From: Pseudisothecium myosuroides
Lineage: Eukaryota; Streptophyta; Bryopsida; Hypnales; Lembophyllaceae
DNA length: 64,000 nucleotides
Assembly: GCA_951799445.1 (NCBI GenBank)
Contig: OX637296.1
Coordinates: 17,980,001-18,044,000 of the forward strand
Direction: 5' to 3'
The translations under genes and the position numbers were made by a program. Below, piece after piece: positions 11,096 through 23,487 of this stretch (its first letter is position 1; each line of letters opens with the position of its first letter). The notes under the pieces are model-generated. The model did not search any database. It had not been told where the DNA came from and saw nothing but the letters and a program-made list of their open reading frames with translations.

Positions 11096-12078
11096 TGTTC
11101 TTGGTAAGTTGCCTCTGTAAACAGACCAAATTCACATTGCTACGCACAGTTAGAAACCCAAATTAGAGTTATACAAATAGGATGTGATCGGGGATGTGAT
11201 ATGACGTAATAGCACCACATTGACACAGTTGGAAAAGTCCAGATATTCTACCTCAGCACTGATCTGCAATATCTGTCGTGCCTCCCAATGCTCGTCCTTA
11301 GTTCTACTTCCAAAATACAACTCACCTCACTGCACACAAGTTGCCATGGTTAGGGTTAGGGTTTTAGAAGACAGAGAGCTCCTGCGTTATATCTGGAATC
11401 CAGAGTCTCTCAAGTGCGTGGCACCAAACAAGAGAAATACTCTACCACCTCCAATTACACAGAACATTACAATGAACTAAACCCATGGCACGGCACAGAG
11501 AACGCACGGCCCTACCAGAAACTAAATACTAAGATTTGGATGAAAGATGAAGCCAATGAGATTTAGAACTAGTTGCAAAGAACTCCCAATTGAAACCACA
11601 TTTGTCTAAGAGAAATCAGCTGCATGCTAGAGTCGACCAAAATAAGTGCTTAAGGGTTTAAGAGGCGGAATTGACAAAATCCTCATACAAGAAAATCACG
11701 TGAACAGATGCAAGCACGACATTCTTCAATGCCAATTACAAGTCATCGAAGTGGCCCTGTTGCCTCAAAAGGATCGCCCGATCTGTGTGAAGAGAAGAAA
11801 AACAAAATCAACATCACGAAGGGAGGAAACCTAACCAGAATTTGCGCCGTAGAAACAACTGAGGTGAGTAAGTAGACGAGAATACGCACCTTTCGAAGCA
11901 CAAACCTTTCAGCAGTCTGATGCGCCACCCTCCCCAAATGTGATACGGAGTTCAAAGTAAGTGCGAGGCAGTGCGAGACTGTGCTTGCAGCATTGAAAGT
12001 TGGGCGGCGTGGATGTACAGAACTTTTTTAATTTTTCTACTGTAGATTTGAATGATAATCGTCCATCCCATGGTAGTA
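11096..12078. other. Upstream region of the F-box gene
   Basis: Roughly 1 kb containing the promoter and probably the 5' UTR of the F-box gene. A short interstitial GGTTAGGGTTAGGGTTTT lies at 11347–11364, fewer than three telomere-type units. No coding exon was recognised. Confidence 0.35.
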
Positions 12079-12475
12079 CTACAGTAGAATCTCTTTTAGT
12101 GCATACTACAGTAGAACCTCTCTAAGTTGATCCCCTCTAAGTCAATAAAGCGTTGTCAGGAAGTATTGATTGTCAGTCCCAACTTAACAATATGAACCAT
12201 AAACGAACATGATGACCCTCCCTAATGTAATAACCTCTCTAACTCAATGTGTCAGATCGGTCCCAACTCTATCAACTTAGAGAGGTTCTATTGTATCTTA
12301 GTGTACAATATGCAGTAAGAGAAGTCGTACTTTGAAGCATTTACTTGTGAATAGTAGTTGGAGGCCCCATAGTAAGAGGCCACGTTAGCCAAAATTTAGT
12401 ACAAAACCTCTCCAATTGCATAAACCTCTCTTAGTACACAGTCCTGGTACTATCCACTACGAGAGGGTCTATAGT
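12079..12475. mobile_element. Outer pogo/mariner-like MITE (probable)
   Basis: The left end ACAGTAGAATCTCTTTTAG and the right end near 12455–12475 (on the other strand ACTACTATAGACCCTCTC) are diverged inverted repeats. They surround a better preserved inner element at 12109–12293. Termini of the form CAGTAGAACCTCT recall plant Emigrant/Lemi-type pogo MITEs. The outer boundary is approximate. Confidence 0.4.
12109..12293. mobile_element. Pogo-like MITE with TA target
   Basis: The left end CAGTAGAACCTCTCTAAGTTG and the right end, read on the other strand CAATAGAACCTCTCTAAGTTG, form inverted repeats. TA flanks both sides (12107–12108 and 12294–12295). It is 185 bp long and non-coding. The TA target and CAGTxxAACCTCT termini match pogo/Tc1-mariner MITEs of plants. 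Confidence 0.65.
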
Positions 12476-12535
12476 AGTCCACTTCTCCAGCAATCCGTGG
12501 CCATAAGGTGGGAGCACCTATAACCGTCTGTTTAA

Positions 12536-13099
12536 CCCCTAAGAGACCAGCCTGCTATTTTTAGCAATATAGAAATTTTGGGTAGGTACGTGTGACTGGA
12601 GATTTTCATATTTTATGCTGAATTTTTTATTAAAAAAGGGGACCAGGAATATCTTTCATATGCACTAAATTTCATAACATTTGGAAGTAAGAATCAAAAG
12701 TTATGGCCAAAAATGTTACTTTTTTTCGTAACTGGGCAATCTAGGTAGATCAAAAAAATCACTTTTTTTTTAAACAAAAATTTGAAATTGGTTTTCTAGA
12801 TTTATATATACAATGAAAGCTTTGAATCATTCCATTTTGATCAATGAATCAAAAGTTATGAGGAATTTTAGTTTGCGGCCCCCCTAAAAAATGATTTTAA
12901 TGAATTTCAATGTTTATATTTTGCAATCCACGCTGTAGAAATTTTTGAAATTTTTACTACGTATTCTCAAGTCAACATACTACAGGATCCTACGGTTACA
13001 AGTGTCAAAAAAAGGTTTTTTTCAAAAATTTAGTATTTATACTAAAAATGGCAGTTTTTGAGCATTTTCGGTGAAAACATAGTCATGGGACTTTAGGGG
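12536..13099. mobile_element. TTAA-flanked element, deletion derivative of the 935-bp E family
   Basis: TTAA lies at 12532–12535 and 13100–13103. The ends are CCCCTAAGAGACC and, on the other strand, CCCCTAAAGTCCCATGA. Subterminal blocks (AGCAATATAGAAATTTTGGG at the left; AATGGCAGTTTTTGAGC and GGTGAAAACATAG at the right) match the copy at 42933–43867. About 370 bp of the middle is missing. Confidence 0.72.
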
Positions 13100-13148
13100 T
13101 TAAGCCATGGGGAGCAAACCATGAAGCCGGTGCAGAAAACAATTAAGG

Positions 13149-13397
13149 TAGGTACACCCAAGACCGCCACCTTTTTCTATTGAGCCTAATTACTATTATT
13201 AGATTGGTCAATTTTTCATATATTCTTGTTGGCAAGTAAAAGGAGGTTCCAACGCACTAGAGAAAGTGGCATTTGGATATTGTATGCAAAAGTTATTAAG
13301 GAACAAAGTTTGGTTCTAAAAGCGTTTCTTCCACAAAGGTACATAATTAATTTTGAAGATATGCACATAGTAAAGATGGTGGTTTAGGGTCAGTGGC
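13149..13397 (-). mobile_element. Short repeat with CACCC…ACCGCCA termini, copy 1
   Basis: This stretch is the reverse complement of sequences at 23261–23487 and 24012–24243, sharing blocks such as CTTGTTGGCAAGTAAA and GGAGGTTCCAACG. The ends carry ACACCCAAGACCGCCA at the left and GGTGGTTTAGGG at the right, a short inverted repeat. It is non-coding; the boundaries are approximate. Confidence 0.5.
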
Positions 13398-13600
13398 ACA
13401 TTTGGATGTACTTACCTTAGACAAAAAGGAAAGCAAATGGGAAAGTGTAAGTGCTTGTTTTAATTACACCAAAAATCTTTGGATTGGAGCCCAAAGAAAT
13501 GGAGTGTTTTTATTTGACCCAAAACAAAGACCCAATCAAAACATTCCATTTCTTTGGACTCCAACCCAATATTTTTGGCATAAACAGACCCTAAGATTAA

Positions 13601-14511
13601 CCCCTAAAGGCCCAAGGCATTTTCTGGCTTCGAAACCACTGAAAACTGCCATTTCTACTGCGATCACTCCCTAAACCAATTTTATTTTTTTATAATCTAA
13701 CCGTAGGATCTTGTACTTCACTTCTTTCAAATCATGTGGTAAAAATTTCATGAAGTTTGACCGTACGGATTGGAAGATATTAGCGTTTGAAGTTGGAAAA
13801 AGAAGTTTTTTTGAACTTTGGATTGCAATTTCAGATGACTTTGACGGCCATTTGTGGATTTTTTTGCACTACACACCATAAAGTTAAAAAATTTTATGTT
13901 GAACATTTGAGTTAAGAGTCGGGGAAAAAAATTTCAGAATGTCAAAACTTGATTTTCACATATAAAAAAATTGTTAAGTAGAAGTAGGTCCAAAATTGAA
14001 CAAAACACTTAATCTTCAATAGCTCTTAGATGGAATTAAAAAACCATAATTCCAACGGTGGGATTGTTCTTGCAAACAAACTTAACCTTTTAAAAAAAAA
14101 ATTGAATTTTTTTGAAAATTGCATTCAAAAATGAATTTTATAAGTTGTTTTTTGAAGAAGACGCTTAGATTGCCCGAAAAACAAGATTGTCCATAACTTT
14201 CTCATTCTGAGTCCAAATAGAATGAATCAAAGCTTCAAATATAGACAAAAACATGATCTTTGAGAAAAAAAATCAAAAAAAAATTTCAATTTTTTAAAGT
14301 TTTTTTTTTCTACCCGGTGAACTTCTTTTTTGACTTCGGGCGGCATAACTTTTTTTCCCGGGCACCGATTGAAAAAAAAATTATATTTTGGAAAGCTAAT
14401 GTGATTTCCTATCTTCAAAAAATGTTTCAAAAAATCAGGTCAAAATTTCAAGTCGCACGAGCCTGCCCGAAATCCCAAGTGTCCCCCGAGGGAACTTTGG
14501 GCCTTTAGGGG
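13601..14511 (+). mobile_element. TTAA-flanked element, 911-bp C family, copy 1
   Basis: TTAA lies at 13597–13600 and 14512–14515. The ends are CCCCTAAAGGCCCAAGG and, on the other strand, CCCCTAAAGGCCCAAAGT. The right subterminal part contains GCCTGCCCGAAATCCC and GTGTCCCCCGAGGG. A copy in the opposite orientation lies at 29306–30217. No transposase frame is present. Confidence 0.82.
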
Positions 14512-14515
14512 TTAA

Positions 14516-15201
14516 AAAAAAAACTCTTGAATTTTGAAAAATGCCTTGAGAAATCTTGGTCAAAGTGCAAAAAGGAAAAGCACCCTAAACCAATACTTAG
14601 TGGCCCCATTTCCAATCACAAATGACATAGAGTCCAATGGCCACAAAACCACTTGATGGTTGGAGTTTGGACACTTGAAGGGTAAATTGGAAGGCAGTCA
14701 AAGGGAACGGGTTGTGGTAGGTGGAAGGAAATGGGTGCTCCTATTCTACAGTGAAGTTGATTATTCTTCATGGTGATTTGATTTGGCATTTTGTGCTGAA
14801 TAATTAACTATAGTTGGGAAAATACTTAAGTAGCACATACTTGAAAATAGAAATATTTTGCTAGTTTTCATTTTTTTCCATTAAAAAAATTGTGAAAAAA
14901 AGACTCAAAAATATTGTGGCATCTATTTTTAGATACATTTTTTGTCAACCTTGACGATCATGTGCCGTAATACTTCATCGCTAACCTCTATAGTGGGTGA
15001 GGTAAAAACAACTAAAGTTTCCATTTTTTTTTACCCTACTGAATGGGTGGTTCAAATAGTGATTTTTTCCTATAAGAATGCTAGCCTTCTCAAGAGAAAA
15101 TCAACTTTATTGGCTTTTGTGATTATATGACATTCACATAATATTTTATGAATTTTCAAAGTTGAAAGTACAATGTACCTATTAATGCCACTAGACTATC
15201 T
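14516..15201. other. AT-rich spacer
   Basis: About 690 bp of AT-rich sequence with no gene, RNA or repeat end that I can recognise. Confidence 0.3.
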
Positions 15202-15205
15202 TTAA

Positions 15206-15426
15206 CCTTTAAAGGACGGATTGATAATTGTAGAAATCATCCCCTTTGGTACCGTATGAATCATTGGCTTAAAAAATTGCAAAAGCACCCATTTAAAGTC
15301 AAACTACTGTAGAGAACCTCTCCTTTTCACAACCAAATTCCAAGGATGAATAGTTATGTTTCTATCCTATAGAAGGATTCTCTATCATCCATTGGATAAA
15401 AAAACTCCTTGTTGGTGTTTAGGGGT
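15206..15426. mobile_element. TTAA-flanked short element, 220-bp family, copy 2
   Basis: It begins after TTAA at 15202–15205 with CCTTTAAAGGACGG and ends AGGGGT before TTAA at 15427–15430. Its interior (ACCGTATGAATCATTGGC, GGATGAATAGTTATG) matches the copies at 2947 and 15967. Confidence 0.65.
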
Positions 15427-15962
15427 TTAACAACCATCTTTGAAGCACAAAATGCTTCAACTTCAAATAATTGATTTCTTCATAGACCACTTGAGTTCTC
15501 ATTGCTAGCTATTTAGAATTTATGGTGGATGTGGGTGAAGATGGATGGCCATTCAAGGTCCAAATGTAGATAGTAATTGAGTAAGGCAACCTTACATTCA
15601 GACCCAAGATGCATATATTAGCCTCTGAGAGAGACAAAATAATCCCACTAAGATCAAGTGGTAAAATAATATCCCAAATTAAAAATTAAAAAGTAATGGT
15701 TTCTTTCAATTTCAATTCTCCATTGCAATTAGGTTATTTTTTTACCTTTTAGAGTTAAGATATTGTTCATTAGTGAGGCATATACAACTATCCATTTCCC
15801 TTGAGTTCCAAAAATCAATGACCATTGACTTTTTTAGTGTTGATCAAGAATGGGTTGCCTCCCCTACTTCTATTTTCTAGGATTGGACTCTATATACATA
15901 CTACCATATTTTCATAAATAACAATGTTTTATAACCCATTCCTGATCAACACTTCTTAATTT
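15427..15962. other. AT-rich spacer between two short elements
   Basis: About 535 bp lying between two copies of the 220-bp TTAA family. No gene was recognised. Confidence 0.3.
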
Positions 15963-15966
15963 TTAA

Positions 15967-16188
15967 CCCTTAAAGGACAAAGGAGTGACCCTCGAAATCA
16001 TCCTTTTGCATTACCGTGTGAATCATTGGCTTACAAAATTGCAAAAGCGCTAATTGAAAGTCAAACTACTGTAGAAGATCTTCCCTTTTCACAACAAATT
16101 CCGAGGATGAATAGTTGCATTTCTGTCCTACACAGTTTGATTCTCTGTCATTCATCAACCATAGAATGGTTGCGTCCACGTTTAAGGG
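15967..16188. mobile_element. TTAA-flanked short element, 220-bp family, copy 3
   Basis: TTAA lies at 15963–15966 and 16189–16192. It begins CCCTTAAAGGAC and ends TTTAAGGG. It has the same interior blocks as copy 1 (ACCGTGTGAATCATT, GAGGATGAATAGTTGCA). Confidence 0.7.
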
Positions 16189-16192
16189 TTAA

Positions 16193-17579
16193 TAGCTAAT
16201 TACCAATTGATGATCTTCAAACAACCAAAATTGCAAATTGCATTTGCATATGCCATCATATGCAATAGTATACTACTCCGGATCAAATATTAACATATAT
16301 TGGGATATACTGTATTAGAGTATCATAGCACATTCCTAGTGTATATTGTGACATTTGGAGATTCTTGTTCCACTTGATACAAAATTGTATCAAGTAAATA
16401 AATTTGCAAGAAGTTCAAAATCTGGGCAGAATTCACCACTCCTGGCTCCTCTGGGATCTAAATGGTCAACACTTACCCAGGTCTGTGCTTACAGCATTTG
16501 GTAAGCATAAAAATACCGGTAGATGGGTTGCTGTTGGTAACAGGGATCAACAACAGTTTCAGTAAAGCATCACCTTACGCGGCTGAGATTGCACAACACC
16601 ACCCTGTTCGATCCTTAGTCGGACGTGGTCTCTGACAACATTTGGATGTTTCCATTGAAAGCTGCAATGTAAGTTATTTCACTAAGGTAGGAGGTTGTAA
16701 ATGCGACCCTCTCCTTCAAACCGTCCCTATATTTAGCTGTAGAATGGATTGGTGGTGATCCTTAAATGGACCACTTTAGCTATTGAATGAATCAAGAAAA
16801 AATTGTTTTTTTCCTGTGAGAGCCAATCATTGACCTTGATTTCCTGAAATCACTTTCAAAATTGCAAGGGGACGGATTTTGGGAGACCTAGTGTCACAAA
16901 TAGGTACCTACTACTGAAATCTTTGAAAATTCATAACTATTTCAAAAATGCTTCAAAAAATATGAAACCACTTGTGTTACGTTCCACATCTATTGTTCTT
17001 TCTCTGAAAAATGAGCTAAAAATATTTTGGTTCATGTGCACCTAGGAAAAAGGCGGATCAGCCCTTAAAGGGTCGCTTTTTGAGCCTACTACCTTATGCA
17101 ATAACAGCAAAGTCTACAAAATCACAGTACTGTACTGTCAGATACAGTACACACCTCAACAACTACAGCATATAATATTCTGAAAACGTGCCACACTATC
17201 ATTGACTGTAGTACTGTACGTCTGTGACACATTCAAACTGAAAATGAAATCACTCCACCGAACTAATGTCAGCCAAAAGATCCTACCCTGGACGAGCCCA
17301 TTTGCTGATGATTCACAAGACCAAAACAAGGTGAACGCAAACTTGACTAAAATAGAGGTAGTATCATTGTACTAGAAACTCAATGTTAACTTAAATGAGT
17401 GCAAAAGCATATAACAGTTCCAGTGCCAAATCGTTTGAACAAATAGGTAGATATGATTGCTATACTGCACCTAATTTAAACTGAGTGGAAATATGGCAAA
17501 CTTCCACAACCAACTTCATAATATACACCAACACACAATGCCAGTACCCAGATTCAAATGAAGGTGCTTTGCATCACCA
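16193..17579. other. 3' flank of receptor kinase and spacer
   Basis: About 1.4 kb with no supported coding exon. The part near 17579 is presumably the 3' UTR of the receptor kinase gene. Confidence 0.35.
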
Positions 17580-20537
17580 TCACCTTCCCTGCGGGTTCAC
17601 CAACTGCGAGAAAATCTCACTAGCAGACTGATCCTCGGAAGAAGTCTCCTCCAGTATCTTCCGTTCCGTCGAAACAGTCAAAGAATTGTCAAGCAGGTTC
17701 GGCACCACCGGCAGTTCCTTGGACATCATTTGACTGGAGCTGTCGGTGTCGAAGTTTCCTTGCTCGGGGCTTGCAAGGGTTCCAAACTCGGACGTTTCCT
17801 GCAACTGCAAAGCGTACTCCAAGTTCCAGAGCACGTCGCCCATAGCAGGTCTGTCAATCCCTTGCTCTTCCAAGCACTTCTCGACTGTGTCTCCAAACTT
17901 CTTCAGCGAGTCGGGGCTGATGGTACCGCGCAGTCGCTCGTCCACAATCTGATCCAGCATATCCGCTTTCTGGTACTTGATTGCCCATTCCGCCATGTTG
18001 ACTTGCTCGCGAGGAAGTGCCGGATTGATTGCCGGCCGAGCACACAGCACTTCCATGAGCACCACGCCAAACGAGTACACATCTGACTTCTCCGTCAGCT
18101 GCTGCCTGCGGAAATACTCAGGATCCAAGTAGCCAAAGCTGCCCTTCACGGCTGTGCTGACGTGCGTCTGCTCCAATGCAGGTCCAATCTTTGACAGTCC
18201 AAAATCTGCCACTTTCGCCACAAAATTCTCATCCAAGAGAATGTTTGTTGTTTTCACATCTCTGTGAATGATCCCTTGCGCCGCTCCTGTGTGAAGGTAA
18301 TGTAAACCTCGGGCAGCGCCAATGCAAATCTCAAGCCTCTGCTTCCATGAAAGACAGGCTTCGTCAGTTCCATAAAGGTGACCACGAAGAGGTCCATTTG
18401 CCATGTAATCATAAACCAGAATCATCTCCCCATGCTCCTCGCAGTAACCAATCAAGGAGACCAGGTGACGATGTCGCAGCTTCGACAGAAGCTCAATCTC
18501 AGTTTGGAACTCATTCAAACCCTGTTCTGACCTCGGGTTCCCCCGCTTCACTGCCACTTTCGACCCGTCGTCAATCTCCCCTTTGTACACCTTGCCGAAT
18601 CCGCCAACTCCAAGTACCAGATTCTCATCAAAGTTGTTGGTTGCCTCCTGAAGCTCAGCAAACGTGAAGTACCTGCCAAGGTTTGAAGGAGCTGACGAGA
18701 CGTAGCTGCCAGCCCCGCTCTTCCCACTCTTGCCACCCAATGAAGTAGTGGAAACCTTGCTATGGTCAGTGCTGCCGCCATGTAGCGGCAATGGAAGCCA
18801 AGTGGATGCTGCCTTAGAACCTCTTGACTTAGACCTGCGGTAACAACAGTAGAAAATCAACACGGAAAGAAGAAGAAAAGCAGCAACGCCTCCAACTGCT
18901 GCCCCTATGATAGTCCCCATGCTCGTCTTTGACTTTGAGGTTACTGCCCCTGAAGGAGGACTAGGAGCTCCTGCTGTCACAGAGGGGTTGGGTCCTGCCA
19001 AGCTACCAGCTGTGCCGTTGATCTTGAAAACCTCCAAACCATTCAATATAGCATCCTTTCCGTTAGTCGCAAAGTTGCTCGTCCCAATCTGAACCCACAT
19101 TCGGTTGCCACCCCTGAACATGGAAACAATGAAGTCTGCATAGAGGGGGGTGTTGGGCTGTGTGACCGCAAGGATGTCATAGTTCGGCAGCGCAGACTGA
19201 TTGTTGATGTAGACATTGAACACGCGCTCACTGATAGCGTTGTCAAAGATTTCGCAGAAATGAAGCCGTACGAAGTACGAATAGTTCGTGTCTACTGGAA
19301 GGATCCACGTCACATTGAAATTGGCATTCACCGTGCTTGAGGATCCCAGTGTACGCGCAGTGGCATAAACAGCAGGAGGCGCAATATACCTGCAGAAAAG
19401 CAAAACAAACATTCATTTATCAGTTCTAATTACACTTCAAAAACAGGAAATTTTATATTCAACAAATGATAACCCCTAAAATTCAAAGTCCTTTATGATT
19501 TTGAAACTTTCAATTCAATTGATCAAATTGAGAAGGACATAAGTAAGGTGGGGCAAACTTTATCAGTGAAGAGCATTGCATGGTTGTCGGTCAACAAATA
19601 AATAAATAAAATTGAAAATATGAAAATCCATATATAACCTACTCAAAATTGCAATTAAATAATCAATGCAAGGCAGAATAAAAACGCAAATGACTTACTC
19701 TGGAACTGTTGTAGGGTACGTTATGGAAGCAATTTCCGTTTTCCCAGTGACACCAGTCGCAGCAGAGAAGATGTAATCAGCATCCGGCATCCAAGTCCGG
19801 CCAATGTTCGTGGAATCCTCCAACGGTGAGATAGTGTTTCCTCCAACGTTGAGACGATACATAGTCTGCAGGGCTGAGGTGTTCAAGCCAAAAACAAAAG
19901 GACTGAAAGCTCCCAAATTCAATCCATCATCTTTAACCAGGTCATTCGGCAGCGAGACAATCTCGATAGCATTGATGAATGCATAAGATTGTGCCTGGGG
20001 AGTGAAAGTCAGAACCAGGCTGGACGCCGTCACATTGACATTGTACTCCCGCACGAAATCAGGTCTAATAGGTCGAGTGTTTGCGGTGTACGCCACAGCG
20101 CTGAAGTTGTCCAGAAGCACAAACTCATTGGCTACCAAACTGAAGTAGGAATTGTTTGGTTGAAATGACGACGAGGCAAAAGGGTAGAAGTAAAGACGAA
20201 TCCAGTGGCGTCCCGGACTCACTTTGAATGTGTACGTAGACTTGGTGGTGAAAAACCTGGCAGTGCTCAGAAGGGAAGGATAAGACACCGCTGCATTGTT
20301 CTGTGGTGTGGTGCCCGGGACTCCTCCAGATGCTAAGGTGTTGCCAACGCTGTCAGCTGCAAATACTAGTGTATCCACAGTGACATTTGTGGCGGAGCCA
20401 CACGCAATCCGAATCTGGTCAGCAGGAGCAAAAGCTGCAGGCGGTGGTGGTGATTGTGCCAAGGCTAATACCGCCCCACATACGATAATCCCTACGAGTA
20501 ACTGTACACATCTGTGGTTCCCCATTTTGTCCTCCAC
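17580..20537 (-). CDS. CrRLK1L receptor-like kinase (FERONIA/THESEUS type)
   Basis: Two exons, 19699–20537 and 17580–19389, encode 882 residues. The intron is GT–AG and splits a Glu codon. A hydrophobic signal peptide (about residues 11–27) is followed by the malectin-like extracellular region (about 40–400; RIACGSATNVT, PGRHWIRLYFYPF, YSYFVRLHFCEIFD, NGLEVFKI), a Pro/Ser-rich neck, a transmembrane helix (about 439–461) and a cytoplasmic Ser/Thr kinase. Kinase landmarks are GVGGFGKVYKG (539–549), VAVK (Lys561), HRDVKTTN (655–662), DFGLSK (675–680) and GSFGYLDPEY (696–705), so all catalytic residues are present. CrRLK1L receptors with malectin-like ectodomains sense RALF peptides and cell-wall state at the plasma membrane. 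The orthologue class within the family cannot be fixed by eye. An alternative Met lies four residues inside the first. The intron falls in the second malectin-like part, whereas most flowering-plant members are intronless. Confidence 0.95.
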
Positions 20538-22495
20538 GCAGGACTCCCCAAGTCAACCCTAAACCATGCCTTCCATCGCTAGAAGGAACTTTTGTTGGTC
20601 TTCTCCGGAGAAAGAATATGCTCTTCGAGCAACGCTCTACCGCATCATCCAAATCTCACTTCTAGACCTGGATCTGCAGCCAAACACATCCTCAGAATTC
20701 CACTCAACATCTCAAGTACGATTATAAAATTCTTAAACAACCTGGTCCAGAACATGATGCAGAATATCACTTCAACTATTTGGAATCCCAGATTCCAAGA
20801 CGCCCTCTCGCAAATGTGTTCCATCAGACTGTACAACGCTCAAAGACAACTAAATGCAAAAGTCAACATTAACAGAGTTTCAGTTACAACAGAGCAACCC
20901 AGACAAGCTCAAGTAATTACAAAACTCTGGGTTTCTAACACACTCTCAAATGCGTTCACAACTAGACATGCTCTCAGTTTTCTACTCAAATGTGTACACA
21001 ACAAGATATGTTCTGAAGACATGTAGGGGAATGTGCGATAGCAGAGCGTGTCATCTTCTGTAATAACTGCTCTAAGACCCGACAATGTCACCGATAAGCA
21101 AAGAAGCTCACCCTAAAGAAAGCATCTGCCAAATCTCTACAACCTAAAACTCAACTCGATACTTCCACCCAACTCCTACCCCTTTTACCCGCTCAAAAAC
21201 ATAACCAGGGTTTGCGCTGTTCAAAACGCCCAACACGCTTCACAATGCAGACTCTTTCCTACCTACACCGCTGATCTCCGTAACTGGCATCCAACTCTAC
21301 CCACCGTCCAACTCGCATATCCACATTCCTTAACCCTTGACCCCCCTCGCCTTCAGTCACCCAAAACATCTCCCACCATTTCCGACAAGTGCACTCTACC
21401 AGCATTCCAACACACGGCCATCGACAACACTCTTCAACTCAAACTCAAACTTGAACACAAACTCAAACTCAAACTCAAACACAGTGATCAGCTCCACGAA
21501 CCAATAACGAAACCTCGACAAGCTCTTTCTCCCCAAGAACTACACCACATCTCGTAATACTGTCCAGAAGACCGCCAACCACATACTGAAAACACATAAA
21601 AATGTAACCTTCAACTCCACATTATTACACTCCGACCATCTAAAACGGAATAGCGCTAACATTGAAGCTAGCTAACATCCAAGTTGAGGTACAGTTTGTT
21701 TAGCATACACTTGTGAAGATTTGCACACATCTTTCCAAAGATTGGCGAGAATGTGGAAGCGGAAGAAGCCGAACCTGGCGGGGGACAGGAGTCATACGGC
21801 GGCAGTCGTAGTAGCAGCTGCACAAACTGAGGCGATGACTTGTGTGTAAGCAGCGGAGACTTGCAAAAGGGAGGAGCAGCGATGGTGAGGGACCTGGGGG
21901 TGGGGACGGCGCGGAGCAGCAGCGCGAAGAGTGGGGTCGACTCTACTGGCCTAGAGCGAGGGAAGGTCCCTGCTTGGTCCATGCACGGTCGTAGAGTGGG
22001 GTTCCTGTGACCGTGCTTTGTCAGCCTAATCGATGGGAGATGACCTGATCATAATTAAGGGGATTAATAGATTTTAGTAAAGGGTGAATTTGAATTTTGT
22101 GTTTGGTAGATACCGCGAGTAAGTGCAGGCTGTGCACATTAAAACAAGATTGGTGGATTTTAGACTAATCGTGAGTTTGTCGGATCTATTCATATAAGGA
22201 TGTTTGTATTTTAGGGAGATTTCGTAGACTTTAGAATTAACTATGTCCTTGAGTTTGGCCGATTGCAGTTACTGCGGAGTGCGGACCAAACTGAATCAAG
22301 TCGGTTGTTACTATTTGGGGAGACTTTCATAGATTTCAGAATGTGGCGAGTTGGATGTCTATCCAGGTGCAGAGACCGCATATATGTAGAGGATGTTATT
22401 ACCAGAGGAGATTTGGTAGATTTTAGTGTTGACGGTTTGTTTGTGACTCAAAGTACTCCGTAACTTAGGTGGGCACCCCAAATGCCCCACTAACC
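20538..22495. promoter_or_regulatory. Upstream region of the CrRLK1L gene
   Basis: Nearly 2 kb without a convincing exon. It should contain the 5' UTR and promoter of the receptor kinase gene. A pyrimidine-rich plus strand between 21100 and 21650 includes a degenerate hexamer run of AAACTC units at about 21433–21481. Confidence 0.4.
21433..21481. repeat. Degenerate (AAACTC)n microsatellite
   Basis: Several consecutive AAACTC units, interrupted once by a variant unit (AACTTGAACAC). Confidence 0.7.
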
Positions 22496-22499
22496 TTAA

Positions 22500-23137
22500 C
22501 CCCTAAATGCCCAAGGCACCCAAATGTGGTGTCGAAGAAACTATGAAGTTAAATAAAACCTTACTAAATTGCTATTTTTAGTAGTTTGTATTTTTGAAAG
22601 ATTTTTTTTGAAGTCTAGTTTTACCATCAAAAATCTGATTTTGAAAATGAATGATTATGATTTTTCTATTCAAGATTTTGTGCAAAGGTACCCATTGTAA
22701 TCTTGACTTTTTGTAGTGTTGAGGGCTATTGGAAATGAGCCTCAAATACACTAGATCTTGGAAAAAAAATCACACTAAAAATTCATTTAAAAAAAATTGT
22801 AGAGTAGATTTTGAGAAGTCATAAATTGATTCAGGTTATATTTGTTAGGCCCTTTAACCTCATATTTTTTTGGTCTTGAACTTTTAAGATTTGACATGTA
22901 AAAAGAGAGCTCAAAGATTTTCATAGTTTTAAAACCTTGATAATCAAACATTATAATCTTTCAATCCTTACATGATATTGTTGAATTTTCTTTTCTTATG
23001 TGATCTCCAACATGTCTAGTTTGAATTCATACAGTTATAATTTTTTAAAAATTGATTCAACTTATCAAAATGTTGACTTTTTGTTCAATTTAGAGTAAAT
23101 TCCAAGAGGCTCAAAACAGGCCTTGGGCATTTAGGGA
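22500..23137. mobile_element. TTAA-flanked element, 635-bp family, copy 2
   Basis: TTAA lies at 22496–22499 and 23138–23141. It begins CCCCTAAATGCCCAAGG and ends CCTTGGGCATTTAGGGA. The interior is collinear with the copies at 3170 and 52064. Confidence 0.8.
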
Positions 23138-23260
23138 TTAAACCGCCGCCTTCTTCCAATGGAGTTGTAATTCCGGTTAATTTCCCGGTTGCCATGGATG
23201 AGTCGTGTTAGTCATGACTGCGACCCTTGATGGTCGTATGTTTCAAAAAAAATAAACATG

Positions 23261-23487
23261 CCGCCATCTTCACTTTGTGTACATCTCCAAAATCAATTAC
23301 GTATCTATGTAGAAGTGCTTTTAGAACTAAACTTTATTCATAATCTTTGTATATAGTATCCAAATGTCGCATTCTTTGGTCCATTGGAACCTCCTTTCAC
23401 TTATCAATAAAAAATACAACAATTTGAATAGTCTACTAGTAGTAATTAGGCACACTAGCAAATAGTGGCGGTTTGGGGGTGTGCCCA
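23261..23487 (+). mobile_element. Short repeat with CACCC…ACCGCCA termini, copy 2
   Basis: Begins CCGCCATCTTCAC and ends TGGCGGTTTGGGGGTGTGCC, a short inverted repeat. The interior matches 24012–24243 directly and 13149–13397 in reverse. Confidence 0.5.

Noticed and set aside
11347..11364. Telomere-like GGTTAGGGTTAGGG
   Set aside because: Fewer than three units; common by chance in plant 5' regions and not evidence of an interstitial telomere.
20592..21982. Frames of 104–144 residues upstream of the CrRLK1L gene
   Set aside because: Low-complexity composition, no homology by eye, and located where the promoter and 5' UTR are expected.
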